Positions 33,862-42,172 of a stretch of DNA of 64,000 bases are shown piece after piece. The DNA is from Sphingobium nicotianae. GTDB taxonomy: Bacteria > Pseudomonadota > Alphaproteobacteria > Sphingomonadales > Sphingomonadaceae. Where the stretch lies: NCBI RefSeq assembly GCF_018603885.1, contig NZ_JAHGAW010000002.1, positions 1 through 64,000 on the forward strand, in the 5' to 3' direction. Below the pieces are notes generated by a model. The model worked only from the letters and a program-made list of their open reading frames with translations, had not been told where the DNA came from and made no database searches. The translations under genes and the position numbers were made by a program. How positions within the stretch are numbered: the first letter of the stretch is position 1; each line of letters begins with the position of its first letter.

Positions 33862-35355
33862 ATGGCCGATCCCACTCCTCTCGCGCTGGTGCCCGGCACC
33901 GCCGCCGAAGCCCGCCTGCCGCGCAATGTCGAGGCGGAAGCCGCGCTGCTCGGCGCGCTGATGGTCGACAATCGCATCGTCGAGGATGTGCAGATGGACC
34001 TCAAGCCCCTGCATTTCTTCGAGCCGCTGCACGGGCGCATCTACGAGCAGATCCTGAAGCTGGTCGATCGCAACATGGTCGCCAATCCGGTGACGCTGAA
34101 GCCGCTGCTGGATGCCGATCCGGCGCTCAAGGAGCTGGGCGGCCCCGGCTATCTCGCGCAGCTCACCGGCAGCGGCGCGGCCGTCATCGGCGCGCGCGAC
34201 TTCGCCCGGCAGATCTACGACCTCGCCTTGCTGCGCGAGCTGGTCGGCGTGGGCCGCGAGCTGGTCGACAAGGCGCTCGACACGTCCGAGTCGATCGACC
34301 CGAAGGGTCAGATCGAGGCTGCCGAAATGGCGCTGTACACGGTCGCCGAGGCGGGTGGCGACACCGGCAGCATGAAGACCTTCGCGCAGGCGACGCGCCT
34401 CGCGGTCGAGATGGCGGAGAAGGCGCTGAACTCTGGCGGCCATGTCTCCGGCATCACCACCGGCCTTGACGGGCTCAACAACCGCACCGGCGGCGTCCAT
34501 CCGTCCGATCTCATCATCGTCGCCGGCCGTCCCGGCATGGGCAAGAGCTCGCTCGCCACCAACATCGCCTATAATGCCGCGCGCCGCTGGGTGCGCGACT
34601 TGGGCGACGGCATTCCGCCTGAAAAGTCGATCGGCGCGCCCGTCGCCATCTTCAACCTGGAAATGTCGGCCGATCAGCTCGCCACGCGTATCCTTGCCGA
34701 GAATAGCGGCATCAGCGGCGAGTCGCTGCGCATGGGCAAGATCAGCCATGCCGATTTCCAGAATCTGGTCCGCGCCTCGCGCGAGTTGCAGGACCTGCCC
34801 CTGTTCATCGACGACACCGCCGGCCTGACGATCGCCGCGCTGCGCACCCGCGCGCGGCGGCTCAAGCGCCGGCACAATATCGGCATGATCGTGGTCGATT
34901 ATCTCCAGCTCCTCCAGGGCTCGGGCAAGACCGGCGATAATCGCGTCAACGAGATTTCGGAGATCAGCCGCGGACTCAAGCAGCTCGCCAAGGAGTTGAG
35001 CCTGCCCGTCATCGCGCTATCCCAGCTCAGTCGTGCGGTCGAAAGCCGCGAGGACAAGCGGCCACAACTCTCGGATCTGCGCGAATCCGGCTCGATCGAG
35101 CAGGACGCCGACATGGTCTGGTTCCTCTATCGCGAAGATTATTACGAGATGAGCAAGGAGCCGAACATCGAGCAGGACCCGGCCGCCTATGCGCAGTGGG
35201 CCGAGAAGATGGACCGCATCAAGGGCCACTCCGAGCTGATCGTCGCCAAGCAGCGCCACGGCGCCACCGGCAAGGTGCGGCTGTTCTTCGACGCCAGGAT
35301 CACGCGCTTCACCGATCTGGCGGATGACGGGCGATTTGGCGGCGGGGACGACTGA
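33862..35355 (+). CDS. dnaB: Replicative DNA helicase DnaB
   Basis: 497 residues. Unwinds DNA ahead of the replication fork as a hexamer. N-terminal domain (RLPRNVEAEAALLGALMVDN), linker helix, then RecA-like domain: Walker A GRPGMGKSS (222-230), AIFNLEMSADQL, IVVDYLQLLQGSG and KQLAKELSLPVIALSQLSR, with the arginine finger region at the end. No intein. An insertion near 245-258 (ARRWVRDLGDGIPPEKSIG) is usual in alphaproteobacterial DnaB. Confidence 0.98.
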   Translation: MADPTPLALVPGTAAEARLPRNVEAEAALLGALMVDNRIVEDVQMDLKPLHFFEPLHGRIYEQILKLVDRNMVANPVTLKPLLDADPALKELGGPGYLAQLTGSGAAVIGARDFARQIYDLALLRELVGVGRELVDKALDTSESIDPKGQIEAAEMALYTVAEAGGDTGSMKTFAQATRLAVEMAEKALNSGGHVSGITTGLDGLNNRTGGVHPSDLIIVAGRPGMGKSSLATNIAYNAARRWVRDLGDGIPPEKSIGAPVAIFNLEMSADQLATRILAENSGISGESLRMGKISHADFQNLVRASRELQDLPLFIDDTAGLTIAALRTRARRLKRRHNIGMIVVDYLQLLQGSGKTGDNRVNEISEISRGLKQLAKELSLPVIALSQLSRAVESREDKRPQLSDLRESGSIEQDADMVWFLYREDYYEMSKEPNIEQDPAAYAQWAEKMDRIKGHSELIVAKQRHGATGKVRLFFDARITRFTDLADDGRFGGGDD

Positions 35356-35364
35356 CCTTTCTTC

Positions 35365-35476
35365 CCCCCTCCCGCTTGCGGGAGGGGTCGGGGGGTGGGC
35401 AGTCAACGGAGCAGCGTGGGACGGATCTTGAGGTGTTGCCGGCCCACCCCTAGCCCCTCCCGCGCGCGGGAGGGGG
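35365..35476. repeat. Paired intergenic palindromes, family B
   Basis: CCCCTCCCGCTTGCGGGAGGGG (35367-35388) faces CCCCTCCCGCGCGCGGGAGGGG (35454-35475) across about 65 bases, between dnaB and the convergent DUF885 gene. Confidence 0.8.
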
Positions 35477-35482
35477 ACGAGC

Positions 35483-37300
35483 TCATCCCTTCATCGCCGC
35501 CTTCGTCCGGGCCTCGATCCGCGCTTCCAGGATCGTCAGCGGCATCGCGCCGTCTTTCAGCACCTCGTGGAAGGCCTTCAGGTCGAATTTCGTCCCAAGC
35601 GTCGCCTGCGCCTTCGCCCGTGCCCGGGTCCAGGCGGCGTGGCCGACCTTGTAGCTGCAGGCCTGGCCCGGCTGGGTGCAGTAGCGCTCGACCTCGCGCT
35701 GGCTGCGCGGCTGGGCGAAGCCGGTGATGTCGACCATATATTGGGTCGCCTGCTCGCGGCTCCAGCGCTTGGCGTGGATGCCGGTGTCGACCACCAGCCG
35801 CGCTGCGCGGAACAGGAAGGACTGGAGATAGCCGGCCCGGTCGAGCGGCGTGCGATAGGCGCCCAGCTCGTCCGCAAGCTGCTCGGCATAGAGCGCCCAG
35901 CCTTCGCTATAGGCGCTGTAGCCGCCGACTCGGCGCAGGATCGGCAGGGCGCCGGCCTCCTGCATCGTCGAGATCTGCAGATGGTGACCCGGCGAGCCCT
36001 CGTGATAGGTCAGCGAGGGCAGGCCATATTTCGGCCAGTCGCCGACATCCTTGAGGTTGATGAAATAGATGGCCGGGCGCGAACCGTCGAGCGCGGCGCG
36101 GCGATAATAGCCGTTGGAGGCGCCATCCTGGATCTCGACCGGGACCGCGCGAATCTCCAGCGGCGCATTGCTCGGATTGGCGAAGGCGCGCGGCAGCAGC
36201 GCCTTGACCCTGAGATAGTCGTCATTGAGGCTCTTGATCAGCGCCGCGCGCCCCTCCGCGCTGTCCGGATAAAGCTGGTCAGGCCGTTTGTTGAGCGCGG
36301 TCAGCCGGGCGCCGACCGAGCCTTGCGTCAGCCCGTTGGCCTTGAGGATGGCGTCAAGCTGCGCGCTGATGTCGCGAACCTGATCGAGGCCCATCTGATG
36401 GACTTCCTCCGGCGTCATCGTCGTGGTGGTGCCGAGCGCCAGCGCATCGGCATAGAGCGCATCGCCCTTGGGCAGGCGCCAGACGCCATCGCCCGCGAGC
36501 GTGGTCGGCTTGAGTTGCTCGATCAGCGCGATCTGCCGGTCGAGCGCGGGATAGACCTTGTCCGCGATGATCTTGCTCGCCTGCGCCGCCCAGTCGCCGG
36601 CGATGCCGGCCTTGGCGGCGCGCTCGGCGAGCGAGGTCGTCATCGAGCAGCCGGCCGCCGGCTGCCCGCGCAGCGCGCGCATCTGGCCGAGCGTCAGGTC
36701 GAGCGACCAGCCCGGCGCCAGTACGCCGCGCGCCGCATAGGCCTTCTGCACGGCGCTGTCATTGTCGAGCACGGTGGCGAGTGCCTCGAGCCGCGCCAGA
36801 TAGGCGTCACAATCTTCCTTCGTCGCGATCGGATGCGAACTGTTGAGGAAGTCAGGCAGTTCAAAATAGGCGCCGCCCTGCTGGAAGATGCGGTAAGGCC
36901 GCGCGATTGAGGCGAGGTCGTATTTCTCCGGTGCGATCAGGTCGCGCTCTTGCGAATAGCGAATGCAGGCCAGGTTGAGCTGGTCCTTGTCGGTCAGCGG
37001 CTGGTCCTTGAAAGCGTCGAGAATGGCCAGCGATCTCCGGGTGAGGGCCAGATTGTCCTGAACGGCGGCGAGGCTGTTGTCGTCGAGCTTTGCCTTCATC
37101 GCCGCGCGCGGGCCCTTGTCGAGGCCGAGCGCGGTCGCGGATTCCGGCGAGCTGTCGATCTGCAGGTTGAAGACCTGGTCGAAGGCGGCGTTGAGCGCGG
37201 GCGTCGTGTCCCCGGCCGGGGCGCCTTGCGCGAGGACACGGGTCGAGAGCGCGGCCAGCGTCGTGGCGGCCGTGCTGAGCAGGAAATCGCGGCGATCCAT
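35483..37300 (-). CDS. DUF885 family secreted metallopeptidase-like protein
   Basis: 605 residues from the ATG at 37298-37300. The N-terminus MDRRDFLLSTAATTLAALST has a twin-arginine signal (RRDFL), cleavage near VLAQGAP. DUF885 proteins resemble M2/M3-like zinc peptidases: YHEGSPGHHLQ near 432 supplies HExxGH, and SEGWALYAEQLADELGAY the downstream acidic ligand. Periplasmic peptidase or carboxypeptidase of unknown target. Confidence 0.92.
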   Translation of the reverse strand: MDRRDFLLSTAATTLAALSTRVLAQGAPAGDTTPALNAAFDQVFNLQIDSSPESATALGLDKGPRAAMKAKLDDNSLAAVQDNLALTRRSLAILDAFKDQPLTDKDQLNLACIRYSQERDLIAPEKYDLASIARPYRIFQQGGAYFELPDFLNSSHPIATKEDCDAYLARLEALATVLDNDSAVQKAYAARGVLAPGWSLDLTLGQMRALRGQPAAGCSMTTSLAERAAKAGIAGDWAAQASKIIADKVYPALDRQIALIEQLKPTTLAGDGVWRLPKGDALYADALALGTTTTMTPEEVHQMGLDQVRDISAQLDAILKANGLTQGSVGARLTALNKRPDQLYPDSAEGRAALIKSLNDDYLRVKALLPRAFANPSNAPLEIRAVPVEIQDGASNGYYRRAALDGSRPAIYFINLKDVGDWPKYGLPSLTYHEGSPGHHLQISTMQEAGALPILRRVGGYSAYSEGWALYAEQLADELGAYRTPLDRAGYLQSFLFRAARLVVDTGIHAKRWSREQATQYMVDITGFAQPRSQREVERYCTQPGQACSYKVGHAAWTRARAKAQATLGTKFDLKAFHEVLKDGAMPLTILEARIEARTKAAMKG

Positions 37301-37384
37301 GCGGAAACTCCATCGGATGGGATGGAACGCCAGCCTAGGGCATGGAGCGACGCTGTCCAGCGGGAACGACGGAGCGGGGACAAG

Positions 37385-37515
37385 TTCCTCCCCATCGTAG
37401 ATGGGGAGGGGGACCAGCGCAGCTGGTGGAGGGGAAATGGCGCGGCCCCGATCGCTTACGCGACTTCCCCTCCACCGCTTCGCGGTCCCCCTCCCCAAGC
37501 AAGCTTGGGGAGGAA
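37385..37515. repeat. Nested intergenic hairpins, family B variant
   Basis: Outer arms TTCCTCCCCATCGTAGATGG and a partner ending CAAGCAAGCTTGGGGAGGAA enclose TCCACCGCTTCGCGGTCCCC and a matching GGGGACCAGCGCAGCTGGTG arm. It lies between the DUF885 gene and cysH. Related to the pair at 42012 and 43675. Confidence 0.65.
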
Positions 37516-37522
37516 TGAGTCC

Positions 37523-38302
37523 TCAGAACACCGGCAGGTTGGCCGGGTCTTCCGGATCGGCAAGCGGCGTCGAGATGGTGTGGATGCCGCACTCGACCTT
37601 GTCCCAGCCGCGCCAGCGGCCCGCGCGCGGATCTTCGCCGGGCATCACCTTGCTCGTGCAGGGCTCGCACCCGATCGAGAGATAGCCCTGCGATTCCAGC
37701 GGATGGCGGGGCAGGTCGTGCGCGTCGAAATAGGCTTCGAGCGCGGCCTTGTCCCAGTCGCCGAGCGGATTGATCTTGAGGCGCCCGTCCTCGATCTCGA
37801 AGCGGGGCAGGTTCTGGCGGGTCTGCGACTGGAAGGCCTTGCGCCCGCTGATCCAGGCGTCGAGCCCGTTCTTGGCGCGCGCCAGCGGCTCGACCTTGCG
37901 GATCTCGCAGCAGCCGTCGGGGTCGTAGGACCAGCGCAGGCCCTTTTCGTCCTTGGCGGCGATCACGTCCGGCAGCGGCGTCACCACCTGGCTGTCGGTG
38001 AAGCCGAGCCGCCCGATCAGCGTGTCGCGATAGTCGAGCGTCTCGGGGAACATCTTGAGCGTGTCGACGAAGATGACCGGGATATTCCTGTCCGCCTCCG
38101 CGACCAGATGCAGCAGCACCGCGCTCTCCGTCCCGAAGGAGGAGACGACGGCGACGCGACCGAGCGACCCTTCCGCGAACAGGGTCTTGAGCATCGTGCC
38201 GGCGTCGACGCCCGCGAAGCGCGCATTGAGCGCGTCCGCCTCCGCCTGCGTCCAGCGCGGCCGGGCATCGATCCGGTCGACGATGCGCGCGGCCTCAGCC
38301 AT
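37523..38302 (-). CDS. cysH: Adenylyl-sulfate (APS-type) reductase
   Basis: 259 residues. Reduces APS (or PAPS) to sulfite in cysteine synthesis. SSFGTESAVLLH is the P-loop-like substrate motif. The CC in DGCCEIRKVEPL and CEPC with KVECGIH are the four cysteines of the [4Fe-4S] cluster found in APS reductases, so APS is the likely substrate. Last gene of the operon, overlapping DUF934 by eight bases. Confidence 0.94.
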   Translation of the reverse strand: MAEAARIVDRIDARPRWTQAEADALNARFAGVDAGTMLKTLFAEGSLGRVAVVSSFGTESAVLLHLVAEADRNIPVIFVDTLKMFPETLDYRDTLIGRLGFTDSQVVTPLPDVIAAKDEKGLRWSYDPDGCCEIRKVEPLARAKNGLDAWISGRKAFQSQTRQNLPRFEIEDGRLKINPLGDWDKAALEAYFDAHDLPRHPLESQGYLSIGCEPCTSKVMPGEDPRAGRWRGWDKVECGIHTISTPLADPEDPANLPVF

Positions 38303-38723
38303 GCCGCAACGCCCAGATCGGAACGGTGGGGTCGACCGTCTTCTGATAACGGTTGGGGAAGATCGTGAAGGCCTGCTCGATCAGCGCCGGATCGAGCGGC
38401 TTGTCGGGCGCGAAGCTGTCGAAGCCGCAGCGGACCATGTGGCTGATCTGGTCGACCAGCACATCGCCGACCGCACGCAGCTCGCCCGTATAGCCTGCCT
38501 CGCGCAGGATGCGTGCCGCCGAATAGCCGCGCCCGTCGCCGAACACCGGGAAATTGACCTCGACCAGAGCGACCTGATCGAGATGGGGCAACAGCGCGCG
38601 CGCATCCTCGCCCGGCTCGATGCGCACCGCCGTCGCATTGCTCTGGCCGGCAAAGGCCTCCAGCGTCACTGCGGGCAGCTCGGCCGCCTCGCCGCCTTCG
38701 CGCAGGGTGTAAAACTCAAGCAT
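38295..38723 (-). CDS. DUF934 protein of sulfite assimilation
   Basis: 142 residues from the ATG at 38721-38723. DUF934 proteins sit between sulfite reductase and cysH in alphaproteobacteria; a role as electron-transfer or assembly partner has been proposed. Conserved FPVFGDGRGYSAARILREAG. Overlaps both neighbours by eight bases, so translation is coupled. Confidence 0.93.
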   Translation of the reverse strand: MLEFYTLREGGEAAELPAVTLEAFAGQSNATAVRIEPGEDARALLPHLDQVALVEVNFPVFGDGRGYSAARILREAGYTGELRAVGDVLVDQISHMVRCGFDSFAPDKPLDPALIEQAFTIFPNRYQKTVDPTVPIWALRHG

Positions 38724-40347
38724 AGAGAGCTTCCTTGAACGGGGCCATGCCGATCCGGCGGTAGGTGTCGACGAAGCGCTCGCCCTCGGTGCGGTTGGCG
38801 AGATAGACCTCCGTGGCTTTCTCGACCGCGTCGACGATGCCATTCTCATCGAAGCCGGGGCCGGTGATCTGGCCGAGGCTGACATCCTCCGCGCCCGATC
38901 CGCCGAGCAGCAGCTGGTAATTCTCCACGCCTTTCCGGTCGACACCCAGGATGCCGATGTTGCCGGCATGGTGATGACCGCAGGCGTTGATGCAGCCGCT
39001 GATCTTGAGCTTCAATTCGCCCAGCTCCTTCTGCCGGCCGATGTCGCTGAACCGCTGCGCGATCTTCTGCGCCACCGGGATCGAGCGGGCATTGGCGAGG
39101 CTGCAATAATCGAGGCCCGGGCAGGCGATGATGTCGCTGATCAGGTCGAGATTGGCGGTGCCGAGATCGGCCGCCTCCAGCGCCTTCCACAGCGCGTAGA
39201 GATCGGCCTTCTTCACATGCGCCAGCACGATGTTCTGCGCGTGGGTCACGCGCAGCTCGTCGAAGCTGTATTGCGCGGCGAGCTCGGCGATCAGGTCGAT
39301 CTGCGCGGAACTCGCATCACCCGGAATGCCGCCGATCGGCTTCAGGCTGATGTTGACGATCGCATAGCCGGGCTGCTTGTGCGGCGCGACCTGGCTGTCG
39401 ACCCAGACGGCAAAGTCACGGTCGGACAGGTCGATCTCGTCGGAGAGCCCGATCTCGTAGGGCGGCGGCGCGAAATGCGCGGCGATCCGCTCCAGCTCGG
39501 CCACCGGCGGATCGAGTCCGAGCGTCTTCATGTGCGCGAACTCTTCCTCGACCTGGCGGGTATATTCCTCCTTGCCCATCTCGTGGACGAGGATCTTGAT
39601 GCGCGCCTTGTACTTGTTGTCGCGCCGGCCGTGGCGGTTGTACACGCGCAGGCACGCCTCCAGATAGGAGACGACCTCGCTGAACGGCACGAAGTCGCGG
39701 ATTTCCGGCGCGATCATCGGGGTGCGCCCCATGCCGCCGCCAACGAATATCTTCGCACCGACGACCCCGTCCTTCTCGACCAGCTCGATGCCGATGTCGT
39801 GCAGGCGCATCGCCGCGCGATCCTGCTTGCTCGAAATCACCGCGATCTTGAACTTGCGCGGCAGATAGGTGAACTCGGGGTGGAAGCTCGACCATTGCCG
39901 CAGCAGCTCGGCGAGCGGCCGCGGATCGGCGATCTCGTCGGCAGCGACGCCGGCATATTGGTCGGACGAGATGTTGCGGATGCAATTGCCCGAGGTCTGG
40001 ATGGCATGCATCTCGACCCTGGCGAGATCGGCGAGAATGTCCGGCGCGTCGGAGAGCTTGATCCAGTTATACTGGATGTTTTGCCGCGTCGTGAAATGCC
40101 CATAGTCGCGGTCATATTTGCGCGCGATGTGGGCGAGCATCTTCATCTGCTTCGAGGAGAGCGTGCCATAGGGCACCGCGACGCGCAGCATGTAAGCGTG
40201 GAGCTGCAGGTAGAGGCCGTTCATCAGCCGCAGCGGGCGGAACTGCGCCTCGGTCAGCTGGCCGGCGAGGCGGCGCTGCGTCTGGTCGCGAAACTCGGCG
40301 ACGCGGGCGTCGACCATGGCCTGATCATATTTGTCGTACTGATACAT
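38716..40347 (-). CDS. cysI: Ferredoxin-dependent-type sulfite (or nitrite) reductase
   Basis: 543 residues. Six-electron reduction of sulfite to sulfide by siroheme and [4Fe-4S]. Two repeated half-domains: YGTLSSKQMKMLAHIARKYD near 60; TTRQNIQYNWIKLSD near 90; the cluster cysteines lie in CPGLDYCSLA (about 418) and ISGCINACGHHHAGNIG (about 460). No flavoprotein CysJ is adjacent, so electrons probably come from ferredoxin or the DUF934 partner. Confidence 0.94.
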   Translation of the reverse strand: MYQYDKYDQAMVDARVAEFRDQTQRRLAGQLTEAQFRPLRLMNGLYLQLHAYMLRVAVPYGTLSSKQMKMLAHIARKYDRDYGHFTTRQNIQYNWIKLSDAPDILADLARVEMHAIQTSGNCIRNISSDQYAGVAADEIADPRPLAELLRQWSSFHPEFTYLPRKFKIAVISSKQDRAAMRLHDIGIELVEKDGVVGAKIFVGGGMGRTPMIAPEIRDFVPFSEVVSYLEACLRVYNRHGRRDNKYKARIKILVHEMGKEEYTRQVEEEFAHMKTLGLDPPVAELERIAAHFAPPPYEIGLSDEIDLSDRDFAVWVDSQVAPHKQPGYAIVNISLKPIGGIPGDASSAQIDLIAELAAQYSFDELRVTHAQNIVLAHVKKADLYALWKALEAADLGTANLDLISDIIACPGLDYCSLANARSIPVAQKIAQRFSDIGRQKELGELKLKISGCINACGHHHAGNIGILGVDRKGVENYQLLLGGSGAEDVSLGQITGPGFDENGIVDAVEKATEVYLANRTEGERFVDTYRRIGMAPFKEALYA

Positions 40348-40348
40348 G

Positions 40349-40645
40349 TCAGATCACCCAGTTGCCGGCGCTTGGGTCGGCCGGTTTCAAGCTCAGGTCG
40401 AGGCGCACGGTCGGGCCGAGCGCGCGGATGCGGTCCTTGATGTGGGCCGGGCGGATGCCGTCGGCGCCGGCTGTGGCCTCGATCACATAGGCCTCGTTGA
40501 CGCGGCGCGCGGCGAGTTCGGCCTGGGCAATTTCCTCGCCCTTGTCGCCGACGTCGACGGCGTCGTTCACATGGATCGACCAGCCCTCGCCGGTCCACCA
40601 GGTGACGTCGCCCGTCGCGAGATCATTGCCGGTCAGGATATTCAT
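40349..40645 (-). CDS. DUF2849 protein
   Basis: 98 residues. Conserved small protein seen only next to sulfite reductase in alphaproteobacteria; function unknown. MNILTGNDLATGDVTWWTG at the start, RRVNEAYVIEATA in the middle. One base from cysI and abutting cobA. Confidence 0.92.
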   Translation of the reverse strand: MNILTGNDLATGDVTWWTGEGWSIHVNDAVDVGDKGEEIAQAELAARRVNEAYVIEATAGADGIRPAHIKDRIRALGPTVRLDLSLKPADPSAGNWVI

Positions 40646-41434
40646 TTACTGGGGCGCTCCAATGGCTGCGAGAGGATGTCGGGGCAGGCAGTCGAGTGCA
40701 TCGGCATGCTGCACGACGTCACCGACGACGATGAGGCCGGGGCTTTTCACCTCATGGCGCGTCACGAGATCGCCAAGATCGGCGAGCAGCGAGCGCAACA
40801 CGCGCTGGTCGGCGCGCGTCGCATTCTCGATCACCGCGACCGGCGTCTGCGGCGACAGGCCGTCGCGCATCAGCTTCTCGGCAATGTCATGCGCCGTGGC
40901 GAGGCCCATATAGATGACCAATGTGCGACCGGCGCCGGCAAGCCCGGCCCAGTTCTGCGCCGAAAGCCCCTTGCACTGGCCCGCGACGAAGCTGACGATG
41001 CTGGCATGGTCGCGATGGGTGAGGGGGAGCCGCGCGCTCGCCCCGCCGCCGATCGCCGCGCTGATGCCGGGCACCACCTCCACCGGGACACCGGCCTCGC
41101 GGCAGGCATCGACTTCCTCGCCGCCGCGCCCGAAGATGAAGGGATCGCCGCCCTTGAGGCGCACGACGTCGCGCCCGCACAGCGCTTCGCTCACCAGCAG
41201 GCTATTGATCGCGTCCTGGCTCATCGAATGGCGCGAGCGCTGCTTGGCGACCGAGACCAGTTCCGCATCATCGCGCGCCAGCGCGAGAATCGCCGGATCG
41301 ACCAGCCCGTCATGCACGATCAGCCGCGCCGCGCCGATCAGCCGCGCGGCGCGCAAGGTCAGCAACTCCGGATCACCCGGACCCGCACCGACAAGATAGA
41401 CCGTTCCCGGCATGAAGGACTCAGGGTTCGCCAT
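40646..41434 (-). CDS. cobA: Uroporphyrinogen-III C-methyltransferase
   Basis: 262 residues. Makes precorrin-2 from uroporphyrinogen III with two SAM, the first step to siroheme, which the sulfite reductase downstream needs. VGAGPGDPELLTLRAARLI near 16, RLKGGDPFIFGRGGEEVDA near 93, and PGISAAIGGGASARLPLTHRD near 121. The start could also be the ATG at 41413. Siroheme oxidase/ferrochelatase (Met8/CysG-N) is not in this window. Confidence 0.95.
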   Translation of the reverse strand: MANPESFMPGTVYLVGAGPGDPELLTLRAARLIGAARLIVHDGLVDPAILALARDDAELVSVAKQRSRHSMSQDAINSLLVSEALCGRDVVRLKGGDPFIFGRGGEEVDACREAGVPVEVVPGISAAIGGGASARLPLTHRDHASIVSFVAGQCKGLSAQNWAGLAGAGRTLVIYMGLATAHDIAEKLMRDGLSPQTPVAVIENATRADQRVLRSLLADLGDLVTRHEVKSPGLIVVGDVVQHADALDCLPRHPLAAIGAPQ

Positions 41435-41559
41435 GGAGCGCTAGATGCTTATCCTGTCGTCAAGCCGCAACCGACGCTTGCTTTAGCTGGCCGTAGGGAA
41501 ACTTTTGTGGCGGCGGCGATTGTCCGGATGATAGGAAAAATCAGGGAGGGAGGCCAGTC

Positions 41560-42009
41560 ATGGTGCGCGTCGTCGGCATCGATCATCTTGCCATCCGCGT
41601 CAGCGATCTCGCGCGCTCGAAGCGCTTCTACGACCATCTGCTCGGCTTCATGGGCTTCGAGCGCGAATGGGAGTTCGGCGAGGTGGTCGGCTGGAACAAT
41701 TGGGAGACCATGTTCTGGATCACCCAGGCCGATCCCGAAGGGATGAAGCACCCGCATCATGAGGGCGGCATCGGCTATCATCATTACGCCTTCGAGCTCG
41801 GTGCCCGCGAGGAAGTGGATGCGCTGTACCGCTATCTTCTGACCCAGAATGTCGAGATCGTCGATCCGCCCGCAGCCTATCCGAGCTATGGCGAGGGCTA
41901 CTACGCGGTCTTCTTCCGCGATCCCGACGGGCTCAAGCTGGAAGCGATGCATTTCGTCGAGAAGGAGAAAAGGCGCGCGCGGCTGAAGAAGGATCGGGAG
42001 GGGCAATAA
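41560..42009 (+). CDS. VOC superfamily protein (glyoxalase/dioxygenase-like)
   Basis: 149 residues. Metal-dependent VOC fold of two beta-alpha-beta-beta-beta units: HLAIRVSDLARSKRFYDHLL at the start, HHYAFELG mid, and FFRDPDGLKLEAMHFVE at the end. Metal ligands are likely H9, H73 or H74 and E near 128. GGGAGGGAGGCCAGTC precedes the start. Divergent from cobA. Substrate unknown. Confidence 0.87.
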   Translation: MVRVVGIDHLAIRVSDLARSKRFYDHLLGFMGFEREWEFGEVVGWNNWETMFWITQADPEGMKHPHHEGGIGYHHYAFELGAREEVDALYRYLLTQNVEIVDPPAAYPSYGEGYYAVFFRDPDGLKLEAMHFVEKEKRRARLKKDREGQ

Positions 42010-42011
42010 TT

Positions 42012-42172
42012 CCCTCTCCCGCAAGCCGGAGAGGGCGGGGCCCATCGCGAAGCGATGGGAGGGTGAGGGTCTTGTGGGCCTCGCGTTTTAAAGAAAGACC
42101 CTCATCCAACTTCGCCTAGCCGCCTCCGGCGTCAAGGCTCCGTATCCTTCTCCCGCTTGCGGGAGAAGGAGC
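42012..42172. repeat. Large family B variant with several hairpins
   Basis: CTCTCCCGCAAGCCGGAGAG at the left and CTTCTCCCGCTTGCGGGAGA at the right, plus the hairpin CATCGCGAAGCGATG (42042-42056), with GACCCTCA/TGAGGGTC arms in between. It lies between the VOC gene and the convergent astD. Related copy at 43675-43841. Confidence 0.7.
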
